Shown one piece after another: positions 1-5,135 of a DNA stretch of 15,239 bases. This DNA comes from JAUSIK01 sp964362915 (GTDB lineage: Archaea; Nanobdellota; Nanobdellia; Pacearchaeales; GW2011-AR1), in the NCBI GenBank assembly GCA_964362915.1, contig CAYIGH010000022.1:1-15239 (forward strand), written 5' to 3'. Position numbers and translations under genes: made by a program. Under the pieces are notes generated by a model. It made no database searches. It saw nothing but the letters and a program-made list of their open reading frames with translations, and was not told the origin of the DNA. The first letter of the stretch is position 1. The number at the start of each line of letters is the position of its first letter.

Positions 1-9
1 TGTTTAAAC

Positions 10-210
10 ATGGTAGAAGTTGAATTGAGAGAATGGGGAAATTCGATAGGGGTGATTTTGCCTAGTGAGAAACTTAAGAAACTAAATCTTCATAAAGGAG
101 ATAAAGTTGAAATAGAGATTATAGCTAAAAGAAGATTAAATGGGTTTGGTATATCTGCCGGGGCTGAATCTTTTGAAGAGGAAAAAGAGGTTCATGAAGA
201 ATTTTGGTAA
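10..210 (+). CDS. vapB: VapB-type antitoxin, AbrB/MazE swapped-hairpin domain
   Basis: This 66-residue protein is the likely antitoxin of a type II toxin-antitoxin module. Residues 1-38 carry the SpoVT/AbrB (MazE-like) DNA-binding signature: a short strand, then R-x-W-G-N-S-I-G-V-x-L-P, then the K-L-x-L-x-x-G-D-x-V motif. This fold dimerises and binds the operator of its own operon. The remaining acidic tail (E-rich, ending E-E-F-W) is the expected toxin-neutralising segment. The stop codon abuts the ATG of the PIN-domain toxin gene with no spacer, so the two are one transcription unit and translation is probably coupled. Only nine bases precede the start, so the promoter lies outside the window. 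An upstream in-frame start cannot be excluded, but the AbrB motif begins at once and supports this ATG. Confidence 0.88.
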   Translation: MVEVELREWGNSIGVILPSEKLKKLNLHKGDKVEIEIIAKRRLNGFGISAGAESFEEEKEVHEEFW

Positions 211-597
211 ATGAATCATATTGTAGATAGCTATGCTTGGATAGAATACTTTATAGGCTCTAAAAAGGGAGAGATTGTAAAGAAACTTTTTCTTGATGAG
301 AAAAATCAATTTTTAACAGTTGAATGCTGTCTTGCTGAAATTAAAGGCTGGACGATTAAAAATAATCAGGATTTTGATAAACTTTATAAAATAATTCGTG
401 CAAATTCTAATATTGTTGAGATTGCGGAATATAATTGGATAGAAGCTGCTATTGAAAGAGCTGAACAAAGAAAGACTAAGAAGAATTTTGGATTGATAGA
501 TGCTGTTCTTCTTGTAAAGCAAAAAGAATTAAATTGTAAGATAATATCTGGAGATACTCATTTTATGGGCATAAAAAATGTGATTTTTCTTGAATAA
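211..597 (+). CDS. vapC: VapC-type PIN-domain ribonuclease toxin
   Basis: This 128-residue protein is a PIN-domain endoribonuclease, the probable toxin partner of the gene just upstream. The acidic residues that bind Mg/Mn in the family are all visible: D6 in the N-terminal V-D-S-Y-A-W, E43 in A-E-I-K-G-W, D97 in G-L-I-D-A-V-L-L, and D115 in S-G-D-T-H-F. Length is normal for VapC, so the enzyme looks intact. VapC toxins typically cut tRNA or rRNA; the target cannot be read from sequence. The gene starts immediately after the antitoxin stop and has no obvious Shine-Dalgarno sequence, which fits coupling. PIN proteins also act in RNA processing, but the adjacent AbrB-type gene makes the toxin role most likely. 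Confidence 0.88.
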   Translation: MNHIVDSYAWIEYFIGSKKGEIVKKLFLDEKNQFLTVECCLAEIKGWTIKNNQDFDKLYKIIRANSNIVEIAEYNWIEAAIERAEQRKTKKNFGLIDAVLLVKQKELNCKIISGDTHFMGIKNVIFLE

Positions 598-601
598 AGC
601 T

Positions 602-613
602 AAGATTTAATTA
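602..613 (+). promoter_or_regulatory. TATA-like box of the metallophosphoesterase gene
   Basis: The sequence AGATTTAATTAG is centred about 27 bases before the ATG at 635, the spacing expected if transcription starts at or next to the start codon (leaderless mRNA). The match to a strong archaeal TATA box is moderate. Confidence 0.45.
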
Positions 614-634
614 GTCTCTTTCTTGTTGAGAATT

Positions 635-1360
635 ATGAAAATTAAATACGTTGGCAAATGCTTGCTGATTGAGGAAAAGGGAAAAAAGCTTCTTGTAGTC
701 GGAGACTTGCACCTTGGATACGAGGAGGTATTAAATCAGAGCGGGGTATTTGTGACTAGGGAGATGTTTAAAGAAATGATTAATTATTTTGACAGGGTTT
801 TTGATAGGGTCGGAGAAGTTAATTATGTTGTATTGTTAGGTGACGTTAAACATGCCTTTGGAGGAATTTTAAGGCAGGAATGGAATGATGTTTTTGGATT
901 ATTCGATTATTTGGAAGACAAATTGAGTAGAGATGGTAAAATAATTATTGCGAAAGGAAATCACGATATTGCACTTGGGCCCATTGTTAGGAAGACGAGG
1001 AGAGTGAAAATTCATGATTATTTTGTTGTTGGAAAATATTGTTTTGCTCATGGAGATGTGGAATATGGCGGAATGTTGGATAAGAAAATTAAATGTTGGA
1101 TTATGGGGCATGGGCATCCTGCTATTAAGCTGGGAGATAAGGTTAGAATTGAGAAATATAAATGTTTTTTAGTAGGGAAATATAATAGAAAAGATATTAT
1201 TATTGTGCCTAGTTTTTTTGATTATAGTGAGGGAAGTGATCCTAGGGAGAATGATTTAGGAATGGCCCGGGATTTTGATTATGATAAATTTGATGTTAAG
1301 ATTATTGATTCCGGGGATTTGAAAGTTTTGGATTTTGGGAAGCTGGGGAAGTTGAAATAG
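635..1360 (+). CDS. COG1407-type calcineurin-like metallophosphoesterase
   Basis: This 241-residue protein has the complete calcineurin-like phosphoesterase motif set: G-D-L-H-L-G-Y-E (D24, H26), L-G-D-V-K-H (D70), G-N-H-D (N109, H110), A-H-G-D (H139) and G-H-G-H (H159, H161). These residues bind a di-metal centre for phosphoester hydrolysis. The pairing of GDLHLGYE with LGD-x-KH is characteristic of the archaeal ICC-like COG1407 family, whose bacterial relatives are linked to DNA repair genes; the physiological substrate is not established. The alternative start TTG at 623 would add four residues (M-L-R-I), but ATG 635 is preferred because a TATA-like box lies about 27 bases upstream and the conserved region begins directly after it. 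No membrane segment or signal peptide is visible, so it is cytoplasmic. Confidence 0.88.
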   Translation: MKIKYVGKCLLIEEKGKKLLVVGDLHLGYEEVLNQSGVFVTREMFKEMINYFDRVFDRVGEVNYVVLLGDVKHAFGGILRQEWNDVFGLFDYLEDKLSRDGKIIIAKGNHDIALGPIVRKTRRVKIHDYFVVGKYCFAHGDVEYGGMLDKKIKCWIMGHGHPAIKLGDKVRIEKYKCFLVGKYNRKDIIIVPSFFDYSEGSDPRENDLGMARDFDYDKFDVKIIDSGDLKVLDFGKLGKLK

Positions 1361-1388
1361 GGAATTACTATATTTGATTACGATAAAC

Positions 1389-1397
1389 ATTAAATAG
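1389..1397 (+). promoter_or_regulatory. TATA box of the small winged-helix gene
   Basis: ATTAAATAG is centred about 26 bases before the ATG at 1418, indicating a leaderless transcript. No Shine-Dalgarno sequence precedes that ATG, which agrees. Confidence 0.55.
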
Positions 1398-1417
1398 ATA
1401 TTGTGTGAAATAGGGCT

Positions 1418-1702
1418 ATGGAATCTTGTCGAGTTCAGACAATATCTAATAAGGAAGAATTAGAGATGTTATTAAGAGTTTATCATATAAGAGAAGGATA
1501 TCTTTCTGTAAGTTCAAAGGAAGAAGAAAGAGTTGTATTTACTCTAGACTGCCTTGTTAAAAGAGATTTAATTAAACAAGCAGATAGACATCATCCTGGA
1601 CTCTATGGGGGAGGAAGATCAAGATATTTTGTTAGTATTAATGATAAAGGGAAAGACGTTGTTAGAAAGGTTGTTAGACATTATAATTCTTTGGTTGAAT
1701 AA
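1418..1702 (+). CDS. Small putative winged-helix protein
   Basis: This 94-residue cytoplasmic protein is not firmly recognised. Its second half reads like a winged helix: a recognition-helix-like segment (T-L-D-C-L-V-K-R-D-L-I at residues 43-53), a glycine- and arginine-rich turn (G-L-Y-G-G-G-R-S-R-Y) that would be the wing tip, a strand (Y-F-V-S-I), and a final amphipathic helix with K-G-K-D-V-V-R-K-V-V. This resembles MarR/PadR-like DNA-binding proteins, where the D-K-G segment follows the wing. The gene stands alone with its own TATA box and lies tail-to-tail with the next minus-strand gene. A role as transcription regulator is inference. It could instead bind nucleic acid in another process, or be a ribosome-associated small protein. 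Confidence 0.6.
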   Translation: MESCRVQTISNKEELEMLLRVYHIREGYLSVSSKEEERVVFTLDCLVKRDLIKQADRHHPGLYGGGRSRYFVSINDKGKDVVRKVVRHYNSLVE

Positions 1703-1722
1703 AGAGGGAAGTCGATTTATAA

Positions 1723-2160
1723 TTATTGAGCTTGCTCTTGATTGCCTTTTCTAACTTGAGGGAAGGGGATATGAACAGGGAGGCTGAGATCTTCTTCTAG
1801 GAGGAGAGCCTTTACTGAGCATTTTTTTAGGATAAAATTGATAAGTGGAATTCTAATTTTGTCCTCAATTTGCTTTTTTTTCCATGATTTTGCAATATCT
1901 TTTGCCTCTTCTTTGTTGGCTGAGAATAGGATGTCTCCTTCGAATGAAACCTCCCCGTGTTTAAGATCTTCTTTTTTTTCCTGGTCTGAATATACGACTG
2001 AAAATATAAAGGAGATTCTTACTCCTTCTGTATCTTTTAAAAGGTCTATTTTTTCTTTGTTTACATCTGTAAATTCTATGTTTGTGTTAATTGGGCCTCG
2101 TTGGAAGCTATTTGATCTGGTGGCTAGGATCTTTTTTAAATTAAAACCGATTATTTGCAT
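1723..2160 (-). CDS. Uncharacterised 145-residue alpha/beta protein, faintly SecB-like
   Basis: I do not recognise this protein with confidence. The first 90 residues look like alternating beta strands (I-N-T-N-I-E-F, V-R-I-S-F-I-F-S-V-V-Y, H-G-E-V-S-F-E-G-D-I-L-F-S). A lysine-rich helix follows (residues 96-110), then a hydrophobic helix (P-L-I-N-F-I-L-K-K-C-S-V-K-A-L-L-L), and it ends in a proline-rich L-P-V-H-I-P-F-P-Q-V. This order, strands then helix then helix with an L-P-x-x-x-P tail, is loosely like the chaperone SecB, of which archaeal relatives are known, but sequence evidence is weak. It has no signal peptide or membrane segment. The gene has its own TATA box at leaderless spacing and diverges from the M50-like gene. 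Confidence 0.7.
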   Translation of the reverse strand: MQIIGFNLKKILATRSNSFQRGPINTNIEFTDVNKEKIDLLKDTEGVRISFIFSVVYSDQEKKEDLKHGEVSFEGDILFSANKEEAKDIAKSWKKKQIEDKIRIPLINFILKKCSVKALLLEEDLSLPVHIPFPQVRKGNQEQAQ

Positions 2161-2180
2161 TTAGCATAGTATTTTAAGTT

Positions 2181-2190
2181 GTTTTTAAAT
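2181..2190 (-). promoter_or_regulatory. TATA box of the 145-residue protein gene
   Basis: Read on the minus strand this is ATTTAAAAAC, centred about 26 bases upstream of the ATG at 2160. The spacing implies a leaderless transcript. It forms a divergent promoter region with the M50-like gene's TATA box at 2252-2259. Confidence 0.6.
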
Positions 2191-2251
2191 TTTGTTGTAC
2201 TTTGGGTTTTTGTAAATTTTTTTATTACTTTATAGTTAATACTGCATAAAG

Positions 2252-2259
2252 ATTTAAAA
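2252..2259 (+). promoter_or_regulatory. TATA box of the M50-like gene
   Basis: ATTTAAAA is centred about 26 bases before the ATG at 2282. This leaderless spacing is the reason for choosing ATG 2282 over the TTG at 2279. Confidence 0.6.
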
Positions 2260-2281
2260 AGGGGAGGGTTGTTGAGAATTG

Positions 2282-2704
2282 ATGCAACAAAAGGAAATCT
2301 TAAGAATGTTGATATATATTATTGTATTTGTGAATGCTTTTTTTTTAAATGTAATTATACATGAGATTGGACACTATCTTGCGGCAGACTATTACGAATT
2401 GGAGCCTGAAATTGAGTTTGATTTTGGGGTTGTTGGGGATTTGGGTTTTGGACTGGAAAGTAGACCTATAGCATCCACTAATTTTATTGCTCCTTTAAAT
2501 AAGATAGAGTTATATTCTATTGTATTGATGGGGCCCTTGATGAACTTAATGTTGGGAATTGCGGTTTTTTTCATTTTTGTTTTTTGCAAAAAAGAGATTA
2601 TAAGAGAAGTGATGATTATTTGCTTTATTATTTCTATTGCTTCTTTTATAATGAATATTGTTCCTATAAGCGGAACTGATGGAAGTCTGGTATTTGGGTT
2701 TTAG
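2282..2704 (+). CDS. Minimal M50/site-2-protease-like membrane metallopeptidase
   Basis: This 140-residue protein is mostly membrane-embedded. It carries both halves of the M50 active site: H-E-I-G-H at 27-31 (H27 and H31 zinc ligands, E28 catalytic) within the first hydrophobic helix (about 8-32), and N-x-V-P-x-x-x-x-D-G near the C-terminus (N125, D133 the third ligand). Further membrane helices span about 83-103 and 108-128. Site-2 proteases cut substrates inside the membrane, often releasing regulators; the substrate here is unknown. It is far shorter than usual family members and stops seven residues after D133, so the post-DG helix is absent. It ends 14 bases from the convergent nucleotidyltransferase gene, leaving no room for a longer C-terminus. 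The first codons (TTG at 2279, ATG at 2282) are adjacent; ATG is preferred. Confidence 0.8.
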   Translation: MQQKEILRMLIYIIVFVNAFFLNVIIHEIGHYLAADYYELEPEIEFDFGVVGDLGFGLESRPIASTNFIAPLNKIELYSIVLMGPLMNLMLGIAVFFIFVFCKKEIIREVMIICFIISIASFIMNIVPISGTDGSLVFGF

Positions 2705-2718
2705 GATGCGCTCTCTGA

Positions 2719-3375
2719 CTAAGTTTTGTTCTTCTCGTGGATTTGATTTTTTAACAACTTCCAAAGCTTATCTAAAATTATTTTTGGGACTGCAATTGCC
2801 TTTTGATTGTTGAGCTTTTCAATCTTTTCTCCTAAGGAAAGAATTGCCTTTTCATTGCCTAGATTAATTTGCTCTTTTGCTTCTTCTATAATAATGTTCC
2901 AATTTGTCGGATTTTTCTTAATAATGACAGCGATATCATCTAAATCTTTGGCTCTAGAAGTTGCACTCTTCATAATAATAAGATCGTGGGGATCAGCTAC
3001 TTTTACTATAAGATTTTTGCCAAACTCATGAACTTGTTTAGCGCGATCTTTCATTTTTTCAGAGAACCTTGAAGTAATAATCCTATTCATAAAAAGATCA
3101 AAACGGACGTTTTCCAATTTAAATATGGTGGGCGTATTGCTCCTTAGTTCATGAAATGAAGCTACATCCGTCTCTTTGGCTCCTAATTTTTTAAGTGCTA
3201 TGATAAGTTTATCTCTGTCTTTCTTTTTATCAAAAACAAAATCAACATCTAATGTTGAATCTTTGATGCCTCTAAGCATCATTCCTGTACCGCCGATTGC
3301 GTAAACTGAGATTTGCTTATCTAATATATTGCCTATTGCAATAAAAATTTCTTCTTGCTGTTTTATATCTATCAT
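2719..3375 (-). CDS. Nucleotidyltransferase, toxin-like partner of a winged-helix gene
   Basis: This 218-residue protein has a nucleotidyltransferase (pol beta-like) core: G-G-T-G at 28-31, then T-L-D-V-D at 41-45 with the metal-binding pair D43 and D45, and a third carboxylate D93 in V-R-F-D-L-F. A helical part follows with D-L-I-I-M-K-S-A-T-S-R-A-K-D-L-D-D-I, typical of the DUF6036/AbiEii-like branch of stand-alone nucleotidyltransferases. All catalytic carboxylates are present, so it looks active. Such enzymes transfer NMP to RNA or protein, and several act as toxins (AbiEii, MenT). The start codon overlaps the stop of the upstream winged-helix gene by four bases (ATGA), so both are translated together. 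The toxin role is inferred from that pairing; a housekeeping nucleotidyltransferase is the alternative. Confidence 0.82.
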   Translation of the reverse strand: MIDIKQQEEIFIAIGNILDKQISVYAIGGTGMMLRGIKDSTLDVDFVFDKKKDRDKLIIALKKLGAKETDVASFHELRSNTPTIFKLENVRFDLFMNRIITSRFSEKMKDRAKQVHEFGKNLIVKVADPHDLIIMKSATSRAKDLDDIAVIIKKNPTNWNIIIEEAKEQINLGNEKAILSLGEKIEKLNNQKAIAVPKIILDKLWKLLKNQIHEKNKT

Positions 3376-4013
3376 CTTCTATAATCCTCCAAGTCTGCGA
3401 GATTTAAAGGAATATAAATTTTCCATTTTCTTTCTATGTCTTTAAAATCATCTGAGGAAAAATGCTTTATTATATAACTAAATTTTTTAGCTTTTCTTTT
3501 TTTTGCTAGGTTTAAGAATCGTTTGGGCATTCTTCTTACCTTTTTTACGATTTTTCTAGAAAGTTCGTAAAGGGCCACGATTTCGTTTATTAGACCTTCT
3601 TTTTTTGCTAGGTTGTATAAAAGACTCCAATTAGATATTTTTCGGAATAGAGCTAGAGAAGCAATTAGGTGGCGAACATCTCTTTGTTTTATAGCATAGA
3701 TAAGCGCTTCTTCATGAGAAGGTATTCTACCGTGAATATAATAAGGGTTAGAAGATGCCAACTGAACTGGAGAAACTTCATTAATCCTTTCAGTATAACT
3801 TATTCCTTTTTGCTTATTCCTCAAAGATATACTGTACAACCTACGTTTTCCTTCGGTGTAAAAAGTTTTTACAAATCCAAGTTTTCTTAAACGATGTATG
3901 ATATAGATTGCTTTAATTCTATTTATTCTTAATCTCTCGCAGAGAGTTTCTAAAGTATACAATCCTTCGAGCGATTCTGCTAATTTGTTATATTTACTTG
4001 TTCCTTTTTTCAT
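3372..4013 (-). CDS. Winged-helix protein paired with the nucleotidyltransferase
   Basis: This 213-residue basic protein begins with a helix-turn-helix/winged domain at about residues 18-64: Y-T-L-E-T-L-C-E-R-L-R-I-N, then a recognition helix with K-A-I-Y-I-I-H-R-L-R-K-L-G, then a wing F-V-K-T-F-Y-T-E-G-K-R-R-L-Y-S-I. The rest (about 90-200) is mainly helical and lysine/arginine-rich, ending with a short W-K-I-Y-I-P-L-N segment. It precedes and overlaps the nucleotidyltransferase gene. A winged-helix protein followed by a nucleotidyltransferase is the layout of AbiE-type (type IV) toxin-antitoxin modules, in which the first protein represses the operon and counteracts the toxin. That function is inferred from layout, not from recognisable AbiEi similarity. 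Its own TATA box lies about 26 bases upstream. Confidence 0.75.
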   Translation of the reverse strand: MKKGTSKYNKLAESLEGLYTLETLCERLRINRIKAIYIIHRLRKLGFVKTFYTEGKRRLYSISLRNKQKGISYTERINEVSPVQLASSNPYYIHGRIPSHEEALIYAIKQRDVRHLIASLALFRKISNWSLLYNLAKKEGLINEIVALYELSRKIVKKVRRMPKRFLNLAKKRKAKKFSYIIKHFSSDDFKDIERKWKIYIPLNLADLEDYRR

Positions 4014-4034
4014 ATTTAAATGTATATTATTTAA

Positions 4035-4043
4035 TATATAAAC
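4035..4043 (-). promoter_or_regulatory. TATA box of the winged-helix/nucleotidyltransferase operon
   Basis: On the minus strand this is GTTTATATA, a near-ideal archaeal TATA box, centred about 26 bases upstream of the ATG at 4013. The transcript is expected to be leaderless. The surrounding AT-rich bases (4014-4105) could hold an operator for the winged-helix protein, but I see no clear palindrome. Confidence 0.65.
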
Positions 4044-4198
4044 TTTTCTATTATATTAAGTCATTATTAAATGTATGATTATTAATATATAAATAAACGT
4101 TTTAAATTTAAAATGCGTGAAATTAGAAATGCTAGATGAGATAAATTGGGAAGTAAAATAAGAAAGGAGGATAATTTAATAGGAAATTGACATTTGCC

Positions 4199-4459
4199 TT
4201 ATAGCAAATCTTCTTCGCTGACAACAATAAAGTCTCCTATGGCAATTATTGTATTATATGGAACAAGGACTTCTTTGTTTGATGAAACTTCAAGACTGAG
4301 ATTTCTTGTGTATGGTGTTGGATCTTTGAGAACGAGCTGGATTAATTCGCCTGTGCGCGTTTCAAATGTTATATCTTTTACCAATCCTAATCGCTTGCCT
4401 TCTTTTGTTACGACTAATTTTCCAAGAACGCCCTTTAAGGGTTTTTTATCTATAGGCAT
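4199..4459 (-). CDS. PRC-barrel domain protein
   Basis: This 86-residue protein is a single PRC-barrel domain, a six-stranded beta barrel. Visible features are G-x-L-G-K-L-V-V-T-x-E-G-K-R-L-G-L-V-K-D-I-T-F (about residues 12-34), the typical strand-turn-strand opening with its conserved G-x-x-x-G-x-V-x-D, then further strands ending in V-L-V-P-Y-N-T-I-I-A-I-G-D-F-I-V-V, the standard closing strands before a short acidic tail. Small stand-alone PRC-barrel proteins are widespread in archaea and are linked to RNA metabolism and cell division; the exact role of this one is unknown. No signal or membrane segment is present. It is transcribed away from the putative origin and has a strong leaderless promoter. 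Confidence 0.88.
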   Translation of the reverse strand: MPIDKKPLKGVLGKLVVTKEGKRLGLVKDITFETRTGELIQLVLKDPTPYTRNLSLEVSSNKEVLVPYNTIIAIGDFIVVSEEDLL

Positions 4460-4480
4460 GGAAAAGAGAAAGGAAGAGCA

Positions 4481-4488
4481 TATATAAA
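4481..4488 (-). promoter_or_regulatory. TATA box of the PRC-barrel gene
   Basis: On the minus strand this is TTTATATA, centred about 26 bases upstream of the ATG at 4459, implying a leaderless transcript. Confidence 0.65.
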
Positions 4489-4592
4489 TTTTTCCATTTT
4501 TGAAGATGGATATTGATATATGAGAAATGAGTATAAGAAATGAGGAAGAGGTGGGTTTTTAGGATTGGTCGAAGAGGTTTGTATGGGGAGTG

Positions 4593-4613
4593 TCCCCTTG
4601 AGTTCGTGTGGAG
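4593..4613 (-). repeat. Candidate inverted ORB-like element
   Basis: Read on the minus strand it runs CTCCA, three non-matching bases, GAA, three bases, then AAGGGG. This resembles the ORB pattern (T-C-C-A-n-n-G-G-A-A-A-n-n-n-A-G-G-G-G) at roughly two thirds of positions as I recall it, in orientation opposite to the two strong copies at 4980 and 5048. Oppositely oriented ORBs on either side of an AT-rich stretch are typical of archaeal origins. The match is imperfect, so this is a candidate only. Confidence 0.4.
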
Positions 4614-4753
4614 TAAGAGAGATGTTTAAATAGAGAGTGTAAATCTTTTTCTATTTTTAAATTTCCATTTTTAAATTTTTGTATATTATATTATATATAT
4701 TAATATGGATATTTTATATTGTATATGTTAATGTATATGCTTTCTGTACTATG

Positions 4754-4775
4754 TGTTTAAGATATCTACTTTATA
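4754..4775 (+). repeat. 22-bp direct repeat in AT-rich origin stretch, copy 1
   Basis: Starts TGTTTAAGATATCTA and ends TTTATA; it contains the palindrome AGATATCT. It differs from copy 2 at one base (C at 4769 against T). Its last ten bases recur once more at 4787-4796. Confidence 0.75.
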
Positions 4776-4824
4776 CATTAATGTACCTACTTTATACCCT
4801 CCATATTAAGAGAACTATATTATA

Positions 4825-4846
4825 TGTTTAAGATATCTATTTTATA
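4825..4846 (+). repeat. 22-bp direct repeat in AT-rich origin stretch, copy 2
   Basis: Matches copy 1 at 21 of 22 positions, 71 bases downstream. Both lie in the stretch expected to melt at an origin. Confidence 0.75.
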
Positions 4847-4890
4847 TTATATATATCTATATTGATACTAATTTAGTAGCTAGATTTGTT

Positions 4891-4906
4891 CTTGTTAATT
4901 GTTTGT
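4891..4906 (+). repeat. 16-bp direct repeat, copy 1
   Basis: CTTGTTAATTGTTTGT occurs here and again, identical, at 4939-4954. A TAGATTT motif precedes each copy, so the repeated unit may be longer and imperfect. Confidence 0.75.
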
Positions 4907-4938
4907 ATATAAGCTATATTGATTAGATTTTTTATCAT

Positions 4939-4954
4939 CTTGTTAATTGTTTGT
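4939..4954 (+). repeat. 16-bp direct repeat, copy 2
   Basis: Identical to 4891-4906, with a 48-base start-to-start distance. It lies between the AT-rich stretch and the first ORB-like element. Confidence 0.75.
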
Positions 4955-4979
4955 CATTTATCTTTTTGTTTTTTGTTTC

Positions 4980-5005
4980 TTTTATTTTCCAGAGGAAATA
5001 AGGGT
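4980..5005 (+). repeat. ORB-like origin recognition box, copy 1
   Basis: This is a 26-bp element with core TTCCAGAGGAAATAAGGGT. It is identical to the copy at 5048-5073. The core contains the short inverted repeat TTTCC-AGA-GGAAA followed by a G-string, the architecture of the archaeal origin recognition box bound by Orc1/Cdc6 (the winged helix contacts the dyad, the AAA+ domain contacts the G-string). Two perfect copies upstream of orc1/cdc6 make chance unlikely. Confidence 0.8.
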
Positions 5006-5047
5006 GTAGGTATTTTTATCTTATTTTAAATTTGTCTCTCGGAAAAG

Positions 5048-5073
5048 TTTTATTTTCCAGAGGAAATAAGGGT
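5048..5073 (+). repeat. ORB-like origin recognition box, copy 2
   Basis: Perfect 26-bp copy of 4980-5005, same orientation, 68 bases downstream. It ends about 15 bases before the TATA box of orc1/cdc6, so initiator bound here could also affect its own promoter. A GGAAAA at 5041-5046 pairs with TTTTCC inside this copy (5053-5058), forming an extra small inverted repeat. Confidence 0.8.
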
Positions 5074-5087
5074 TAGAGTTTAGTTAA

Positions 5088-5097
5088 GTTTATATAG
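5088..5097 (+). promoter_or_regulatory. TATA box and ribosome-binding site of orc1/cdc6
   Basis: GTTTATATAG is a strong TATA box. Transcription would start near 5117, about 20 bases before the start codon, so unlike most genes here this mRNA has a short leader. That leader contains GAGG (5128-5131), a possible Shine-Dalgarno element four bases before ATG 5136 and seven before ATG 5139. Confidence 0.6.
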
Positions 5098-5135
5098 GGA
5101 GTTTGTTAATTTGTTTAGTTAAAAACAGAGGCGGG

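Larger units (their letters stand above)
4460..5135. other. Putative chromosomal replication origin region
   Basis: This is the longest gene-free stretch in the window. It holds, left to right: the PRC-barrel promoter, a purine-rich segment (about 4505-4625), a short GGGGA-GTG-TCCCC inverted repeat (4585-4597), a weak inverted ORB-like element (4593-4613), a strongly AT-rich stretch (about 4640-4980; two sampled 60-base blocks are over 80 percent A+T) with two families of direct repeats, two strong ORB-like elements (4980-5005, 5048-5073), and the orc1/cdc6 promoter. ORBs flanking an AT-rich unwinding region next to orc1/cdc6 is the known archaeal origin layout. Nearest genes diverge from it. 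I see no tRNA, rRNA or credible ORF in it. Origin function is inferred from layout and motif match. Confidence 0.72.

Noticed and set aside
1838..2164. Plus-strand ORF of 108 codons opposite the 145-residue gene.
   Set aside because: It is a shadow: the minus-strand frame is longer, has a promoter and a protein-like composition.
2695..2800. Possible frameshift extending the M50-like protein into the neighbouring gene on the opposite strand.
   Set aside because: The added residues would not resemble a membrane helix and would overlap a well-supported antisense gene; the short form is accepted, with the doubt noted.
4129..4161. Ten-codon ORF (M-L-D-E-I-N-W-E-V-K) with a TATA-like box at leaderless spacing and AAGGAGG just after it.
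   Set aside because: Too short to support as a gene and nothing follows the ribosome-like site; the gap 4014-4198 is more simply the promoter region of the minus-strand operon plus the tail of the PRC-barrel gene.
4641..4900. AT-rich repeats considered as a CRISPR array.
   Set aside because: Only two copies of each repeat, unequal spacing and no uniform spacers.
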